64,000 bases of DNA from Acanthamoeba lenticulata. Its lineage: Eukaryota > Discosea > Longamoebia > Acanthamoebidae. Below are positions 11,901 through 22,966 of the stretch, one piece after another. Under the pieces are notes generated by a model. That model was not told where the DNA came from, did no database searches, and saw only the letters and a program-made list of their open reading frames with translations. Position numbers and translations under genes: made by a program. Each line of letters starts with the position of its first letter. The stretch's first letter is position 1. The stretch covers positions 62,001 through 126,000 of the forward strand of contig NAVB01000003.1 of the NCBI GenBank assembly GCA_002179805.1, read 5' to 3'.

Positions 11901-12152
11901 CCCCTCAAGAAGAAGCAGCCGCAGCAGCAGCCGCAGGCCGAGGAGGAGGCCCCGGGTGGCGAGGAGGAAGCCGAGGATCCGCTCATGCAGCGCGGCAGCC
12001 AGGGCAGCCAGGGCCGGCGACGCGCCGGGGATGACGGCGGCGATGGTGATGGTGGTGACGCCGAGGAGGCTGAGGGCGAAGCGCAGCCGCCCAAGACTCG
12101 ACCGACTCGCAAGGGCAAGCTCGCGCGCCGCTCGACCCGCAACAACCACTGA
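5970..12152 (+). CDS. Giant coiled-coil protein with C-terminal tandem BRCT repeats
   Basis: The start MGSRGEEILARVQQRIS at 5970 joins, through a short intron (about 6121-6199), to a single exon of about 4 kb (6200-10170). That exon encodes an Ala/Glu/Arg-rich region (about 6640-7520) and then a long heptad-rich coiled coil to about 9950, followed by Lys/Glu-rich KEKE sequence. After a GC-AG intron and a basic exon, exons from about 10648 encode one BRCT repeat (VIYFSGFSDANVPYTMDF..., split by an intron, then LAGALTHRWLVSPEWI with the conserved Trp). A second, weaker BRCT-like repeat follows (RPYHGKRFCFDSSF, GQGVVLDE), then an acidic/basic tail ending RRSTRNNH. Tandem BRCT modules usually bind phosphopeptides in DNA-damage or chromatin signalling, so a nuclear scaffold is inferred. 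No named orthologue is recognised. Confidence 0.78.
6640..7520 (+). repeat. Ala/Glu/Arg-rich repeat tract
   Basis: Degenerate tandem units of about 15-25 residues built from EEEARRRQ, EEAARIAA and poly-Ala runs inside the coiled-coil gene. Near-identical copies occur around 6775-6960, suggesting recent local duplication. Confidence 0.7.
10627..10648 (+). repeat. (GAC)n microsatellite at an intron 3' end
   Basis: A pure GAC/ACG triplet run lies directly before the acceptor of the exon that opens the first BRCT repeat. A similar ATC run precedes the third exon of crtYB (about 16248-16268). Confidence 0.7.
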
Positions 12153-12277
12153 TTAGTGAGGGGAGCTTCTTACTTCACCCCTCCTGCCCTGAGCCTTTTG
12201 TAAACAGTCCGGACATCATCATCGCAAAGATCTTGAAAGTTGAGTGTTTTCTTTTCCTTTCACCAAGAGTGCAGGGC

Positions 12278-12966
12278 TCAGGGCTTCCTCGGGATGGCCT
12301 CCCACTTGGGCTGGTCCGAGAAGAGGCGAAGGGCGTGGATGAAGTTGGAGTCGGCCAGGCCGAACCTGTGGTACATGTTCGCGGGCTGTATTGCGCGAAG
12401 TGAGGGTGCGAGGAAGCGTGGAACACAAACAAGCACGTGACAGAACATACCACGATGATGAGGTCACCCTCCTCGACGGTGATGCCGATCCATCGGTCCT
12501 GCTTGTCCCGAACATCAAAGCGCCCGGCACCGCCCAGCACGAATCGAATTTCTTCATCCTCGTGGAGGTGCCTGCGAGCTGCATTTAGTTCGGAAAGCTC
12601 ATCGAGAAGGGTGAAAGGGGCGGACGTACTCCTCAAAGAACTTGGTGAGCATGGTGTCCAGCTTATCGTTGTCACGAGTAAGCAGAATTTGCTTGCCCGT
12701 AGTAAACTCGCGATCGGACGGCTTCACATCGGGTGTCAACGAGATGAACACCTGACCAACGCAAAGGTGTAAGGAGAACTGCTTCTCTATAGAGATGGAG
12801 GATTAATACCGACCTCATCGCGATTCTTGTAGCCGCGTTCCTGGCAGACAGCCTCGATGCGCTCCTTCCAGGTGGCAAGGTCGACGTGCAGATAGAAGAC
12901 GCCCTCTTCGGCCAGAGTCTCCAAGGAAATGGGCAGGTCAGGCGAGTCCAGGTACTGCAGCTTCAT
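12278..12966 (-). CDS. ADI1: Acireductone dioxygenase (methionine salvage)
   Basis: Four exons, 12966-12814, 12751-12630, 12571-12451 and 12385-12278, total 168 codons including the stop, close to the usual 170-180 residues. The cupin metal site is intact: [12 protein letters not shown] supplies two His and the Glu, and [10 protein letters not shown] the last His. [13 protein letters not shown] is also conserved. The enzyme oxidises acireductone to the 2-oxo acid precursor of methionine in the methylthioadenosine cycle. The second intron's position is fixed by restoring FFEEHLHEDE, which matches the animal sequence. Its 3' end faces the BRCT gene across 125 nt, and the crtI stop lies upstream, so it is not in an operon-like relation with either. 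Confidence 0.95.
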
Positions 12967-13177
12967 CTTGGGAGTAGTGCGCAAGTGTGCGGCTTTTGTC
13001 TGCCAAGGTGACGGGCTTTTTTAATTATGGCCCCAGCGAATCGGCGAGAGGTGCCGCTTGTTTGGGCTCGCGGTCAAGCTCGCGAAACGGCGACACGAAG
13101 ACGATGGCCGGTCCTACGGGACAGAGAGATACGGGCCCTCTTGTTGTTGCACGACTTTTCTTTTATTATATTCATTT

Positions 13178-15081
13178 TTACAAAACAAAGCCAAGGAGAA
13201 CGAAAGCGCTGCTGAAGAAGAAGAACAAGAAGAGGAGGGCCACCCACGAGGAGAAGATGGACGGTTTCCGCTTGGTGCCGGAGAAGTAGGACCGCACCTC
13301 CTCCTCGACGAGCGCGGCGCAGTGCAGCACGATGGGCACGCCCGTGCCGGGGTGCACGGAGGCGCCCACGAAGAACATGTTGTCGTACTTGTCGTGGCAG
13401 ATGCTGGGTCTCATCCACCCAATCTGCGTCACGTTGTGGCTGAGCCCGAGCGCGGCGCCGTGCTGGAGGTTGAACTTGTCGCGCCACGTCACGGGTGTGT
13501 TGATGCGCTCGCTGATGATGTGGTCGGCGATGTCGAACCCAAAGCGCGTGTGGAAGACGTTGAAGACATACTTGCGCGCGTACTCGGTCAGCTTGTCCCA
13601 GTCCTGGAGGCGGTCGTCCTTGATGCAGCTGATGGGCACGAGCACCGTCACGGCGTCCTTGCCCGGCTCGGGCGAGGCCGACGGGTCGATCCGCGACGGC
13701 ACGTGAATGTAGAACGACGGGTGCTGCGGCAGGCCCGACTCCTTGAAGATGTCGTCGAACGACTTCTTGTAGTCGCCGTTGAGGAAGATGTTGTGGGCCG
13801 ACAGCTGCGGCACCTCGCAGTCCAGGCCCCAGTAGAAGGAGATGGTCGAGGCCGTGTACTCGAGCTGGTCGATCTTCTTGGCGTAGCTCGACGACGGCAG
13901 AAGGTTGTTGTAGGCCCACGGCGCGTCGGCGTTGCACACCACGGCGTCGGCCTTGATGTACGTCCCGTCCTGGAGCTGCACGCCCCACACCTTCTTGGTC
14001 TTGTCGTCCACCACGATCTCCTGCAAAAGCCCAGAGGCAGATTGTCACGATTGTGAGTCTTCACCTTCGCGACCATCACCATCAACATCACCGCCACAGA
14101 CGAAAGAGAGGAAGAGCGCCTACCCTGACGTTGCCCCTGTCGCCGTAGTGGAACTGAGCGCCGTGCTGCGTGGCGATGGACTCGAGCGCCGACACCACCG
14201 AGTGCATCCCTCCCAGCGGGTACCACACACCCTCTGCTCCGACACAACAGTCGTGAGTGGTGGGCGCGGCCTCGGCTGGATCTTCTTCGAGCTTCGTGCG
14301 CGCTGGAGGTGGAATGGAGGTGGCCAGAGCGAAGCGTACCGGTGCACTCGGTGTAGGAGAGGAGGCTAAAGGTGGCCGGGGAGTCGTAGGGCGAGATGCC
14401 CATGTACATGGTCTGGAAGCTGAAGGCCTGTCGCAGCTTGCTCGAGGAGAAGTAGTGGGCGGTCCGATGGTAGAGCTTGTTGAAGACGTGCAGCTGCCAC
14501 ACCATGGACAGGTGTTTCGGGTGGAAGAACTCCCACCAGGCCTTGAAGTTCTTGGTGAGCATCTTGGTGACCGATTCGTTGTAGTGGACGCCGGCCTCCT
14601 TCATGTACTCGAGGAAGCCCAAAAAGGCGCCCTCTTCCACTTTCTCCAGCTCGCGCTGCATCTGGGCCATGTCCGAGGTGAGGGTGATGTGCGAGCCGTC
14701 GTCGAAGAACATGCGGTAGTTGGGGTCACACTTGACCAGGCGCAGGTGGTCATCGATGTCTACGCCAAGGTCGTCGAAGGTCTGCTTGTAGGACTGCGGC
14801 ATCAAGTAGAGGCTTGGGCCTTGATCGAATCGGAAACCTTCGGGTGTGTGTATGAGCGAGCAGCGACCGCCGCTGAACGCGTTCTTCTCCAGCACCGTCA
14901 CGCGGCATCCCTCCTTCTTTGCCAGGCGAGCTGCCGTCGCAACTCCACCCACGCCAGCACCAATGACCACCACATGGCGGCGGCCGTCGTCGATTCCGCT
15001 CGAGGCACTGGAGGCAAGAGGCAACAGGCCTGACTCCTCGTCGTGGCCCACTTCTCTGGCTTCCCAATCTTCCCTCAGCAT
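13178..15081 (-). CDS. crtI: Phytoene desaturase, CrtI/carB type
   Basis: Three exons, 15081-14340, 14233-14124 and 14020-13178, give 564 residues with every junction in frame. The dinucleotide-binding start VVVIGAGVGGVATAARLA and LEKNAFSGGRC lie near residue 35. The GVWYPLGGM loop and the C-terminal signature FFVGASVHPGTGVP are the standard bacterial/fungal phytoene dehydrogenase marks. The last residues (about 13178-13265) form a hydrophobic tail, probably a membrane anchor, as in fungal enzymes. The reaction is stepwise desaturation of phytoene toward lycopene. It is transcribed away from the phytoene synthase/lycopene cyclase gene, with 479 nt between start codons, so the two are likely co-regulated. 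Confidence 0.95.
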
Positions 15082-15560
15082 GGTGGCAGTTGTGTAGATT
15101 CGGAACGCACGCGGTTGTTCTGCTGCTCTGGCTTTGCCGCGCTAAAGTAATAAATAAGAGACTGAGGACGCAAAAGTGGAGCTGGGAGAGAGGTAGCGTG
15201 TAGTAAGCAAACAGCAATCTTTATCACTTGTTGCGTGCACCCTTTTGGCCTTCTCTGCGTGATCGCCGCCAACAAGCCATTGGCTGATTTTACGGTCCCC
15301 ATCCGGCAACCAGAAGAAACTGCAGCTGCAGAAAGGGGGTAGAAGCCAAGGGATTGGTATAATCTTGATCGCAATTTGGTAATTGCCCGTTCTCCAATCG
15401 CAGCATTTAACGACAGATTTCTCGACTGCGAGATTTCCGCGGCACACAGCCTTTTGTTCGCGTGAGGTTGGAGGTCTTGGGCAAGGATTCAACGACTCCC
15501 GGTGCCGGCAGTACTGCATACAACCACCGGGCACATTACACCACGCCCCACAGCGGCAAA
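15082..15560. promoter_or_regulatory. Shared divergent promoter of crtI and crtYB
   Basis: 479 nt between the two start codons with no supported coding. It contains three CCAAT-type pentamers (ATTGG near 15289 and 15353, CCAAT near 15394), a TATAAT-like stretch near 15358, and a CTGCAGCTGCAG palindrome at about 15319-15330. These are short motifs and could be chance; the divergent arrangement is the stronger reason to regard the region as regulatory. Confidence 0.6.
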
Positions 15561-18031
15561 ATGCTCACCTACACGCAAGTGCTGTTTCTCCTCGTGGTGC
15601 CACCGGCCTTGTTGCTGGCCTTCCTGGCTCGGCCCCTCATGGGCAAACTTGACGTGGTCAAGCTCCTTTCCCTCGTCATCATTGCATTCGTCTATTCCAC
15701 CCCCTGGTATGGTCTTTCCCCAAATCGTCAGCCCCGTGTTGTGTGCACGCACGTGCGGACACGAATTTTTTTTATTTTTAAATTTTATCATGTCGTTGTA
15801 ATTCGTCCGTACCGCTACTGCCCCTCTCCCAGCCCCGCTTCTCACCCTCGCCTGACCACAACATACGCAGGGACTACTTCAAGCTGTCCCATGGGGTGTG
15901 GGGCTACTGTAAGGGCTGCGTACTGTTCACCGTGTGGCTCATCCCCTTCGAGGAGTACTGCTTCTTTATCCTGCAGACGGTGATCACCACCCTGTGGAGC
16001 ACGCTCGTATTCTACCCGCAGCTCCCGCTGCTCCGCTTCCTCAGCCGCCGTAATTCGTGGGCCACGTCGCAGCTCGCCACGGTCCTGCCGATCCTCTTCT
16101 TCACCGCGCTGGGCGTCTTCGGGTGGCTCATCGCCTCTCCCTCGTCCGTGACCTTCTACCTCGGTATCACTCCCACTCCCCCATCATCATCCTCTTCGAC
16201 TTGACTTTGCCCTTGCCCGAGGGAGCTCACAACAGAACCATCCTCCGCATCATCATCATCATCATCATTACCACCAGGGTCGATCCTGTGGTGGGTGACG
16301 CCGGTGCTGGTGCTGCAGTGGTTCCTGGCCGGGCGGTACATCATGCGCATGGGCGTGCTGCCCGTGCTGACGGCCATCATGGTGCCCACGCTCTACCTGT
16401 GGCTGGTCGACATCGTGGCGCTCAACAGCGGGGCCTGGTTCATCGCCAAGGGCACCAAGATCGAGGAGCTCGAGTTCTTCACGCTGCCCATCGAGGAGGC
16501 CACCTTCTTCCTCGCCACCAACGTCATGGTCGTCTTCGGCTTCCTCACGTGGGACCGCACCGTGTGCCTCGCCGAGAACGGGAGCACCAACCCGCCCGCG
16601 GGCCAGTCCGACGTCCTGAGCGTCGTCAAGCGCTACGTGGGCGCCATCTTCCGGTCCGACGACAGCATCTCGGAGAAGGCCGTGGAGGACGTGAACCTCT
16701 CCCTCCGGCTCATCACCAAGGGCTCCAAGTCCTTCCACCTGGCCTCCACCTTCTTCCCGCCCAACATGCGTCAGGTGCGTTTCCCTCCCCCCCCCCCCAA
16801 CAGCCCTTGTCCCTCCTCGCCTCGCACGGCGCTGATCGTGCGGCCGCCGCTCCGCCGACACAACAGGACATCATGCAACTCTACTCGTGGTGCCGCGTGT
16901 GCGATGACCTCGTCGACGACATGTTGGCGCAGAAGAACCACGCCTTTGTCAGCCGCTTCTTCGACAACTTCATCGACTCGGTCTACACCAACGAGACCAG
17001 CGGCGGCCTCGTGTCGTGCAGCTCCATCCGCCTCAGCGACCCTTCGCCCCCGGTCGCCGTCGTAGTCCGGCCCGGTGGTGGCCAGCGGTCGGCCGCTTCG
17101 ACGGGCGAAAACGACGGCTGCGAGCTGCGCGACGTGGTGGTGGTGGCACCAAGCGAGTCGGTGCTCGACAAGCTGCTGCCCTTTGAGAAGATTTCGTCGT
17201 TCAGGTGCATCAAGCGACTCGTGGACAAGTACCACATGAAGCGCGAGGAGCTGACCGAGCTCATCGACGGGTTCAAGCTGGACATGAACATGGACCGGAA
17301 GGAGGTCAAGATCCACACCACGGAGGACCTCATCCACTACTCCTGCTGCGTCGCCGCGTCGGTAGGCGTCATGTGCTGCCGCATTTTCCAGATTCCTGGC
17401 CACCGCTCCGACGTCTACGAGCGCGCCCGCGACATGGGCATCGCCCTCCAGCTCACCAACATTGCTCGGTTCGTGCTCCATCTCTTTCATGCCCCCCTTT
17501 ACACAATCGTATGTCGAGCGCTCATATATGGAAGGGCCTGTCTCTTGTTGCGAACAACAGCGACATCGTGACCGACGCCAAGATTGGCCGAGTCTACGTG
17601 CCACTTCAGTGGTTCGAGAGCGAGAAGGAGCGCCAGGAGCTGCTCGACCATCCGTGGAAGAACCCGGCGCGCCTGCGCCACTTTGCCGAGTTGCTCATCA
17701 GCCTCTCGGAGCCCTACTACCGCCGCGCTTTGGAGGGCGTGGCCATGCTCCCGCATGAGGTGCTCCTCCTCCCTGTCCTTGTCGGGGAGCGTCATGAGCT
17801 CATCATCGTTTGCCACGAATGCAGGCCCAGAAGCCGGTGATGCTGGGGCTCAAGTTCTACCAAGAGATCGGGCACATCATCCTCAAGAGTCCAGTCTACC
17901 CTGAGCGCGCGCACTCCTCGTTGATGGACAAGCTGTCCATCGCCCTGGGCGTCTACTACACGCCAAGCTACCGAGACATCGCCATTGCCCTCGCCTACGC
18001 GGGCTTCCTCGTCTACCTCCTGGTTTGGTGA
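15561..18031 (+). CDS. crtYB: Bifunctional lycopene cyclase / phytoene synthase (fungal CrtYB/CarRP type)
   Basis: Six exons, 15561-15706, 15871-16163, 16278-16774, 16867-17468, 17561-17759 and 17825-18031, give 647 residues with consistent phases. The N-terminal half is a multi-span lycopene cyclase with two repeats, marked by STPWDYF, IPFEEYCFF and LPIEEATFF. The C-terminal half is a phytoene synthase with both Asp-rich sites: CRVCDDLVDD and LQLTNIARDIVTDAKIGR, followed by VYVPL. It condenses geranylgeranyl diphosphate to phytoene and cyclises lycopene to beta-carotene. An insertion of about 50 residues rich in Ser/Val/Gly (about 17010-17160) sits between the two Asp-rich sites; it stays in frame and may be a variable loop. 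The fused cyclase-synthase layout is otherwise typical of fungi. Confidence 0.95.
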
Positions 18032-18258
18032 GACCTTCCTTTGTACAAAAAGAAAAAAGACCATCATCACCCTACAACGTGCTTCGTCCTGGTGTCCGAG
18101 GTTTTTTCTTTTCTCTTCTTTTTTTGAAATTGGGCTGGTTGTGGTGGTCGGCTGACGTGGCACCAATTGGCGCGCGTTTTTGACTGGGGCTTGGTTGGCT
18201 GGGGCGGCCTCCTTGCCTCCCATTCTGATCAACATTATCAACATCCATAACCCTTGCG

Positions 18259-18798
18259 ATGTCGGAGAAGTCTGGATTCATTTGGGCCGTGCGGACTGGT
18301 GACGTGAAGGGCGTCCAGGAAGGTCTCTCCAAGGGTGAGAACGTTAACCAGGTCGATGAGACTGTTAACAGGCGCACGCCCCTCCACCACGCCGCTGACT
18401 TTGGCCACGCGGAAGTCCTTCAGATGCTTATTGCCAAGGGTGCCAATGTACATGCTCCTTGATTCTGGCTCTCTTTGAAAGATACGCATGTTAATACAGG
18501 TAAATGGTGCCTCTACAGGTGAACGCTCAGGATGCGTTCGGCATTACCCCCCTCCTTGCCGCTGTGTATGAGGGTCACACTGAGGCTGTGCGAGTCCTGG
18601 TTAACGCCAAGGCCGACGTCAACGCCAAGGGTCCGGACGGCATGTCCGCTCTTGAGGCTGCGGAGAAGGAGGAGGTCAAGTCCATCTTGAAGGCTGCTGG
18701 TGGTATGACCCCCCCTTGCAAGGATTTCGTCCATTCAAGAGGAAATTGTCTGTACCAGATCAAAACTAACATTCAGTTTTTCGTTTGCAGCCAAGTAA
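18259..18798 (+). CDS. MTPN: Myotrophin/V-1-like ankyrin-repeat protein
   Basis: Three exons, 18259-18447, 18519-18702 and 18791-18798, give 126 residues, close to the 118 of animal myotrophin. Ankyrin repeats are clear: NRRTPLHHAADFGHAEVLQ, then DAFGITPLLAAVYEGHTEAV, then a capping GPDGMSALEAAE. The order and loops (FIWAVRTGDV, KGENVN, KGPDG) follow myotrophin/V-1 rather than generic ankyrins. V-1 binds the actin capping protein heterodimer and blocks barbed-end capping; CARMIL, its counter-regulator, was first described in Acanthamoeba. The final exon carries only eight coding bases. Confidence 0.88.
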
Positions 18799-19064
18799 AT
18801 GTGGACTGTAGCTGGCCTAGCGAATGCAAAGAGCCATCCTTCATTCATGTACTGTGGTTAAACCCAATTAGCGCTATTGAAATCACAAGCCTATGTACTA
18901 CCTCGCACGTCCTCTTCTCGTCAAGCGAACAAGATGGGGGAGGCTGTTGAGACGCTTCTGCAGCAGTCGCTTGCGCAACGCCCGTTCAGCGCGCGCCAGT
19001 GGTGGTTCTCTTTTTTGCTCGTGTCATCATGGCATCCCCGCGAACGTCACCTTCCTGGGAGGTG

Positions 19065-21886
19065 TCAGGGAAGTGAGTGTTTGCTTGTTGGCAAGGGTGC
19101 GGGCTGCCCGAAGGAGAAGCAAGCGCATGCATACCCAGTCGGTTTGCGCGATGCGCAGGGTGGTGGTGGTCGTTGTTGCTGTTGTTTCGTGCCGTTGTCC
19201 TCCGAGCCTGCCGACGAATCTGCATCGGCCGAGCCCAGAGGACTCTGGGCTCCTCTGCTGGGTGGCCACTGCTCCTGCGTGTTGGCAAAGGCCAGCTGCA
19301 GGTACTTGGCTTTGATCCACGCCTCCCGCTTGTCCCTGCACCGGTCCCTCCCCGTCAGCAAAAGAGTGTGGCATGCGCACGCAGGTTGCTCGCGTCACGC
19401 ACATGGAATCGTTTGGTTTGGCTCGGCTGGCGTTGTTGGGGACGTTGTGCTCGAAGTGTCGATTGGACTTGGCGTTGCCCATCGACTCCATGAACTGCAG
19501 TTGGGAAGAAGAGTCGATTCAATACGGGAGAGGCAACGTCGAAGAGATCAATGAAGGCGGCGCGCACCTCGAGGACCTCCTCGTCCCACTTGTCCATGGT
19601 CACCGAGCGAACCTGCGAGATGTGGACGCCCATACTTCGGTGCACGCCAGAGCACTCGATGCAGATGAAGATGCCCAGGTTGATCGATGCCCAGATCGGG
19701 TCTGTGTATCCCGGTGGTGGTCGTGGCGGTGAGGCAAGTCGACACAGACGGCAGTGCGGCGGTGGGGACAAGTTACCTCTAGCCCCGCAATCGGCGCACT
19801 GGGAGTTGTCCGGCAGCTTGAGCAGTTCGGCCAACCTCTGTTTGCTCCACTTCAGGGCTTCGTTGGTGGCACCGTCGACGTACTGATTCCCTGCGGCGTC
19901 GTCCTGTCGATGCCAACACAAAACCGACGCACGTGAGCCAGACCGGGACCGAAGATGGTCAGCGAGAATGCATCGGGCGGCGACCGCACGGTGAGCGAGT
20001 ACTGGAGGGCGCTGCCCATGAGGCGCGTCTGCGCCTCCTGGATGACGGTGACCCACTCGAGCAGCTCCGAGCCGGTCTCCGTGGAGATGAGGAAGCTCTT
20101 CTTGGTCGTGACCAGGTCGAAGCAGTATTTGCGCTTGGCCGCGGTGACCTTGGCCACCTTGGCCGAGCAGAAGATGACGTCGATCTGGTCTCCAAAGTTC
20201 TTGCCCATGCGCTTGTCCATCTTCTCCGACTTGTAGAACACGATCGACCCGTCGTTGAGCACCGTGTACAGCCGCTTCCAGCCCCCGCGGAAGCCGCCGC
20301 ACTTGACCCGCACCCAGCCCTCCTTCTCGTGCTTGTAGCTCTCCCTGTGCTCGTCGTCGGATTCGGCCCCCATCTCGTCCATGTCCTCGCAGCGCGCCTG
20401 GCTCGAGCGCCGTTGGTTGTCTGCCAAGAGACAAGAGGCGGCGGCGCGGCGTCAGGCCTCCAGCTCCAACGCCGACATTCCTTCCAACAGAGAGCCCCAC
20501 GAGGCGGAAAGACGTACGATAGCTGAGCATGGTCGGCGAGGCGGGCCCGATGTCGCTGTTGCGTCGCTGGTGAAGGATCAGCGCGGGGCTGCTGCTGCCC
20601 AGCTTGCCCTGCAGCGTCGACGGTTGGAGAAAGCCCGCCAGAGGGGGCAAGTCCTCGAGCACCAGCGGCGGAGGGAGCAACGGCGCGCCGGGGACGGCTA
20701 CGACGCCGCCCGAGATGTTGCCGTCGCTCGGGAAGGGCGATGGCGGCATCTCGACCAGAACCGGCACCGACGAGCTCATCCGCGGCGAGGGCAGCACCAC
20801 GGGCGGCGTGTGCGCCCGTCGCGTCAGCGAGATGGGCGTCGAGATCGACAGCGAAGGCGGCGTCGACGAGCTCAGGCGCGCCGGCGGCACTTCCAGGCTT
20901 GTGGTGCTAACCCCCGGCAGGAGGGTTCTTGGCGGCGGCGGCCCGCGGGCGCTCATTCGGGGCAGGTTCGACTGCGGGGCGGCAGTGTTAACAAAAAGAT
21001 GGCCAAAGAGGGCCGACGAGGGCGGGCGGAGCGGTACGTTGCGGAGCATGGCATTGGCGCCGCGCAGGGCGACGATCCACTGGAAGTAGTCCATCTCCTC
21101 CTTGGCGGCGCACTCCATGCGGGTGCCCTGCCCTGCAATCACGTTCAGGTCCCCATTCCAGCCGGCGATGGGGTGAGCGTCCAGCCGGAAAGCCGGTAGG
21201 GCGTGCTGTAGGAGTGGTCGCGCATGTACATTCGATGGCAAAGGCGTTCTCCTTCGTGGCGGTGATGTTTTCTCGGATGCGGCAGCTCTGCAGGTTGTAC
21301 TCCTCCAGCGGGTGGTCGTCCTATAAACACAAGGGGTCGTTTGAGAGTGCTGTTGTGGACGGAAGGAGGGGGGAGGCGACAAAACAATTTGACCGAGCTC
21401 ACACGCACCGCTTTGCGGCGGAAGATGTACAGGGAGCCATCCTTGAGGAAGAGCCACGCGAGGGCCCAGGGCTGCTCACCGACCCGTCGCCACAGCTCGC
21501 CCTCCTTCTCGGGGGACTGAAACTTGGGGTCTGCACGTGGGCCCAACGCAATGTAGTCGTGACTGTTGTTAGCGCCCCTGCGAGCAGGGCGGAGGAGGGG
21601 CAAGTTGCATGCCGGTGGCCTTGCTGGAGCTGGTGGTGGTGCTGTTCTGGCTAAAGTTTTTCTCCTCGTCGGAGACGTGACGTAGCTTCTGCTTGGCTGA
21701 CGCCACCTCGCTCAGCACCGCCGCGAACGACGCCCGGCCGTCGAACGGAAGTTGTGTAGGCCCACTCCCCGTGTTCTGTCGTGTGGGTCGGTTTTGGGCT
21801 CATGAGGATTCACGCAAGCATACATGGGAGAAGAGGAGTTCGCTGCGCACCTTATTGCCAACGGCTGGTGCTCGGAGGTGATCCAT
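19065..21886 (-). CDS. PH-PH-ArfGAP protein
   Basis: A multi-exon gene. The start MDHLRAPAVGNK (21886-21851) splices to NTGSGPTQLPFDG (from 21775). The first PH domain is split by introns (EGELWRRVGEQPWALAW, then MDYFQWIVALRGANA). A Ser/Pro-rich linker follows, then a second PH domain (EGWVRVKCGGFRGGWKRLY to LLEWVTVIQEAQ, about 20360-19970). Next is a complete ArfGAP zinc finger: CADC, then INLGIFICIECSGVHRSMG, with the catalytic Arg and ISQVRSVTMDKWDEEVL. The C-terminal GAP helices (MGNAKSNRHFEHNVP, REAWIKAKYLQLAF) precede a Gln/Pro tail. It would stimulate GTP hydrolysis by Arf at phosphoinositide-bearing membranes. No BAR domain is visible. The exon 2/3 boundary near 21600 is unresolved. 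Confidence 0.82.
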
Positions 21887-22966
21887 GGAGCGAGCCAGAG
21901 GAGAGGCTGCTCCGACGGCATGTAGCGCTGAGCTCTGCGACTGCGTGGTGGCCCTCCGCTGCGAAAACATGGCGTCGTCACGCGGTGTACTCCCCCTTTG
22001 ACAACCTTCTCCTCCACTCTATCTTCTCCTGACCAATATCGAAAACAGCCGCGCCCACAGCTGCGACTACTGACAACCGTATAGATGTGGTAAGCGAGTG
22101 CCTTGTGCAAAAGGTAGAAGCCGGTAGCTGGGGTGATGTAGAACCTTGGAGGGCTTTTGAGTGTGAAGATAGAGAAGCGATGAGAAGGACGCACGGGACC
22201 AGAATAGCGGCCCAACCAAACTAACAGGAGACAGAAGAAGGAAGGGTGATGGGGCCAACTGGCTGAGCTGCCCTCCTACTTTCTTGGTCTACGGTGGACC
22301 GAACACGTCAGGGGACCATCCTAAAGCCGTACCCTGGGCGACAAAAACCGACTGGTCTCCCTTCCATGGTGCGGTGCATCCCGGGCAGTCGTCCGGTCAC
22401 GTGCTTCTCGGTTGACTGGCAACCACACGGAAATTTCAACTAGAAAAAACTATTAGAAAATTCCTTCAGGCAATCGCTCTGTTTGCTCCTCGTCCCGCAA
22501 ACATAGCAGTGCTCGGACAGGAGGCAACTATGTGGATGAAGCCAGCATGCAGCACGGTGGGGTGAGCGTGTGGGTGGTGAGCTTGCAAAGATGGACTCGT
22601 GTTACTTCACCTCCAATGAACGGTACAGGCAACCTAGTTCTGCTAGGAATCCTTCACAGCGTGAGCTGCGGACGAAGTAACAGGAAGGAGGAATGACCTC
22701 CGACGAGTCCATCGTTATACGACGAGCTTGTGTGGCCGCGAAGTTGCGGTAGAGCGACCTCGTGGCCCGCAACACCGAACGCAGAGAGTAAACTCTGCTG
22801 ATAACCAACAAATCGCCTGGTCTCCGAGGCCAGGATCTCCCTGGACCCCAATACCCCCAACCCTACATGATCCGCCACCAAGCAGCCCACACTCCACCCC
22901 CCTTTTTTGCGTACATCACTGCTGGCAGTGTGTGCGTACCTGCAAATTTGAACTGCTCTTCTTGGA
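21887..22966. other. Gene-poor interval (about 1.1 kb) between ArfGAP and TSEN34
   Basis: This holds the ArfGAP promoter and the TSEN34 3' flank. I find no protein with recognisable conservation on either strand; the open frames lack plausible ATGs. The only structure noted is a cluster of perfect stem-loops at 22743-22834, listed separately. Confidence 0.5.
22743..22834. ncRNA. Candidate structured RNA: three consecutive perfect stem-loops
   Basis: Stem 1 pairs GTTGCGG (22743-22749) with CCGCAAC (22767-22773). Stem 2 pairs GCAGAG (22781-22786) with CTCTGC (22793-22798). Stem 3 pairs CCTGG (22816-22820) with CCAGG (22830-22834). No known RNA family is recognised and the strand is undecided. 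This is a structural observation, not an identified gene. Confidence 0.2.

Noticed and set aside
22602..22811. A minus-strand frame with a presequence-like start (SLRSVLRATRSLYRNF)
   Set aside because: No ATG at its start, no conservation, and it overlaps the stem-loop cluster.
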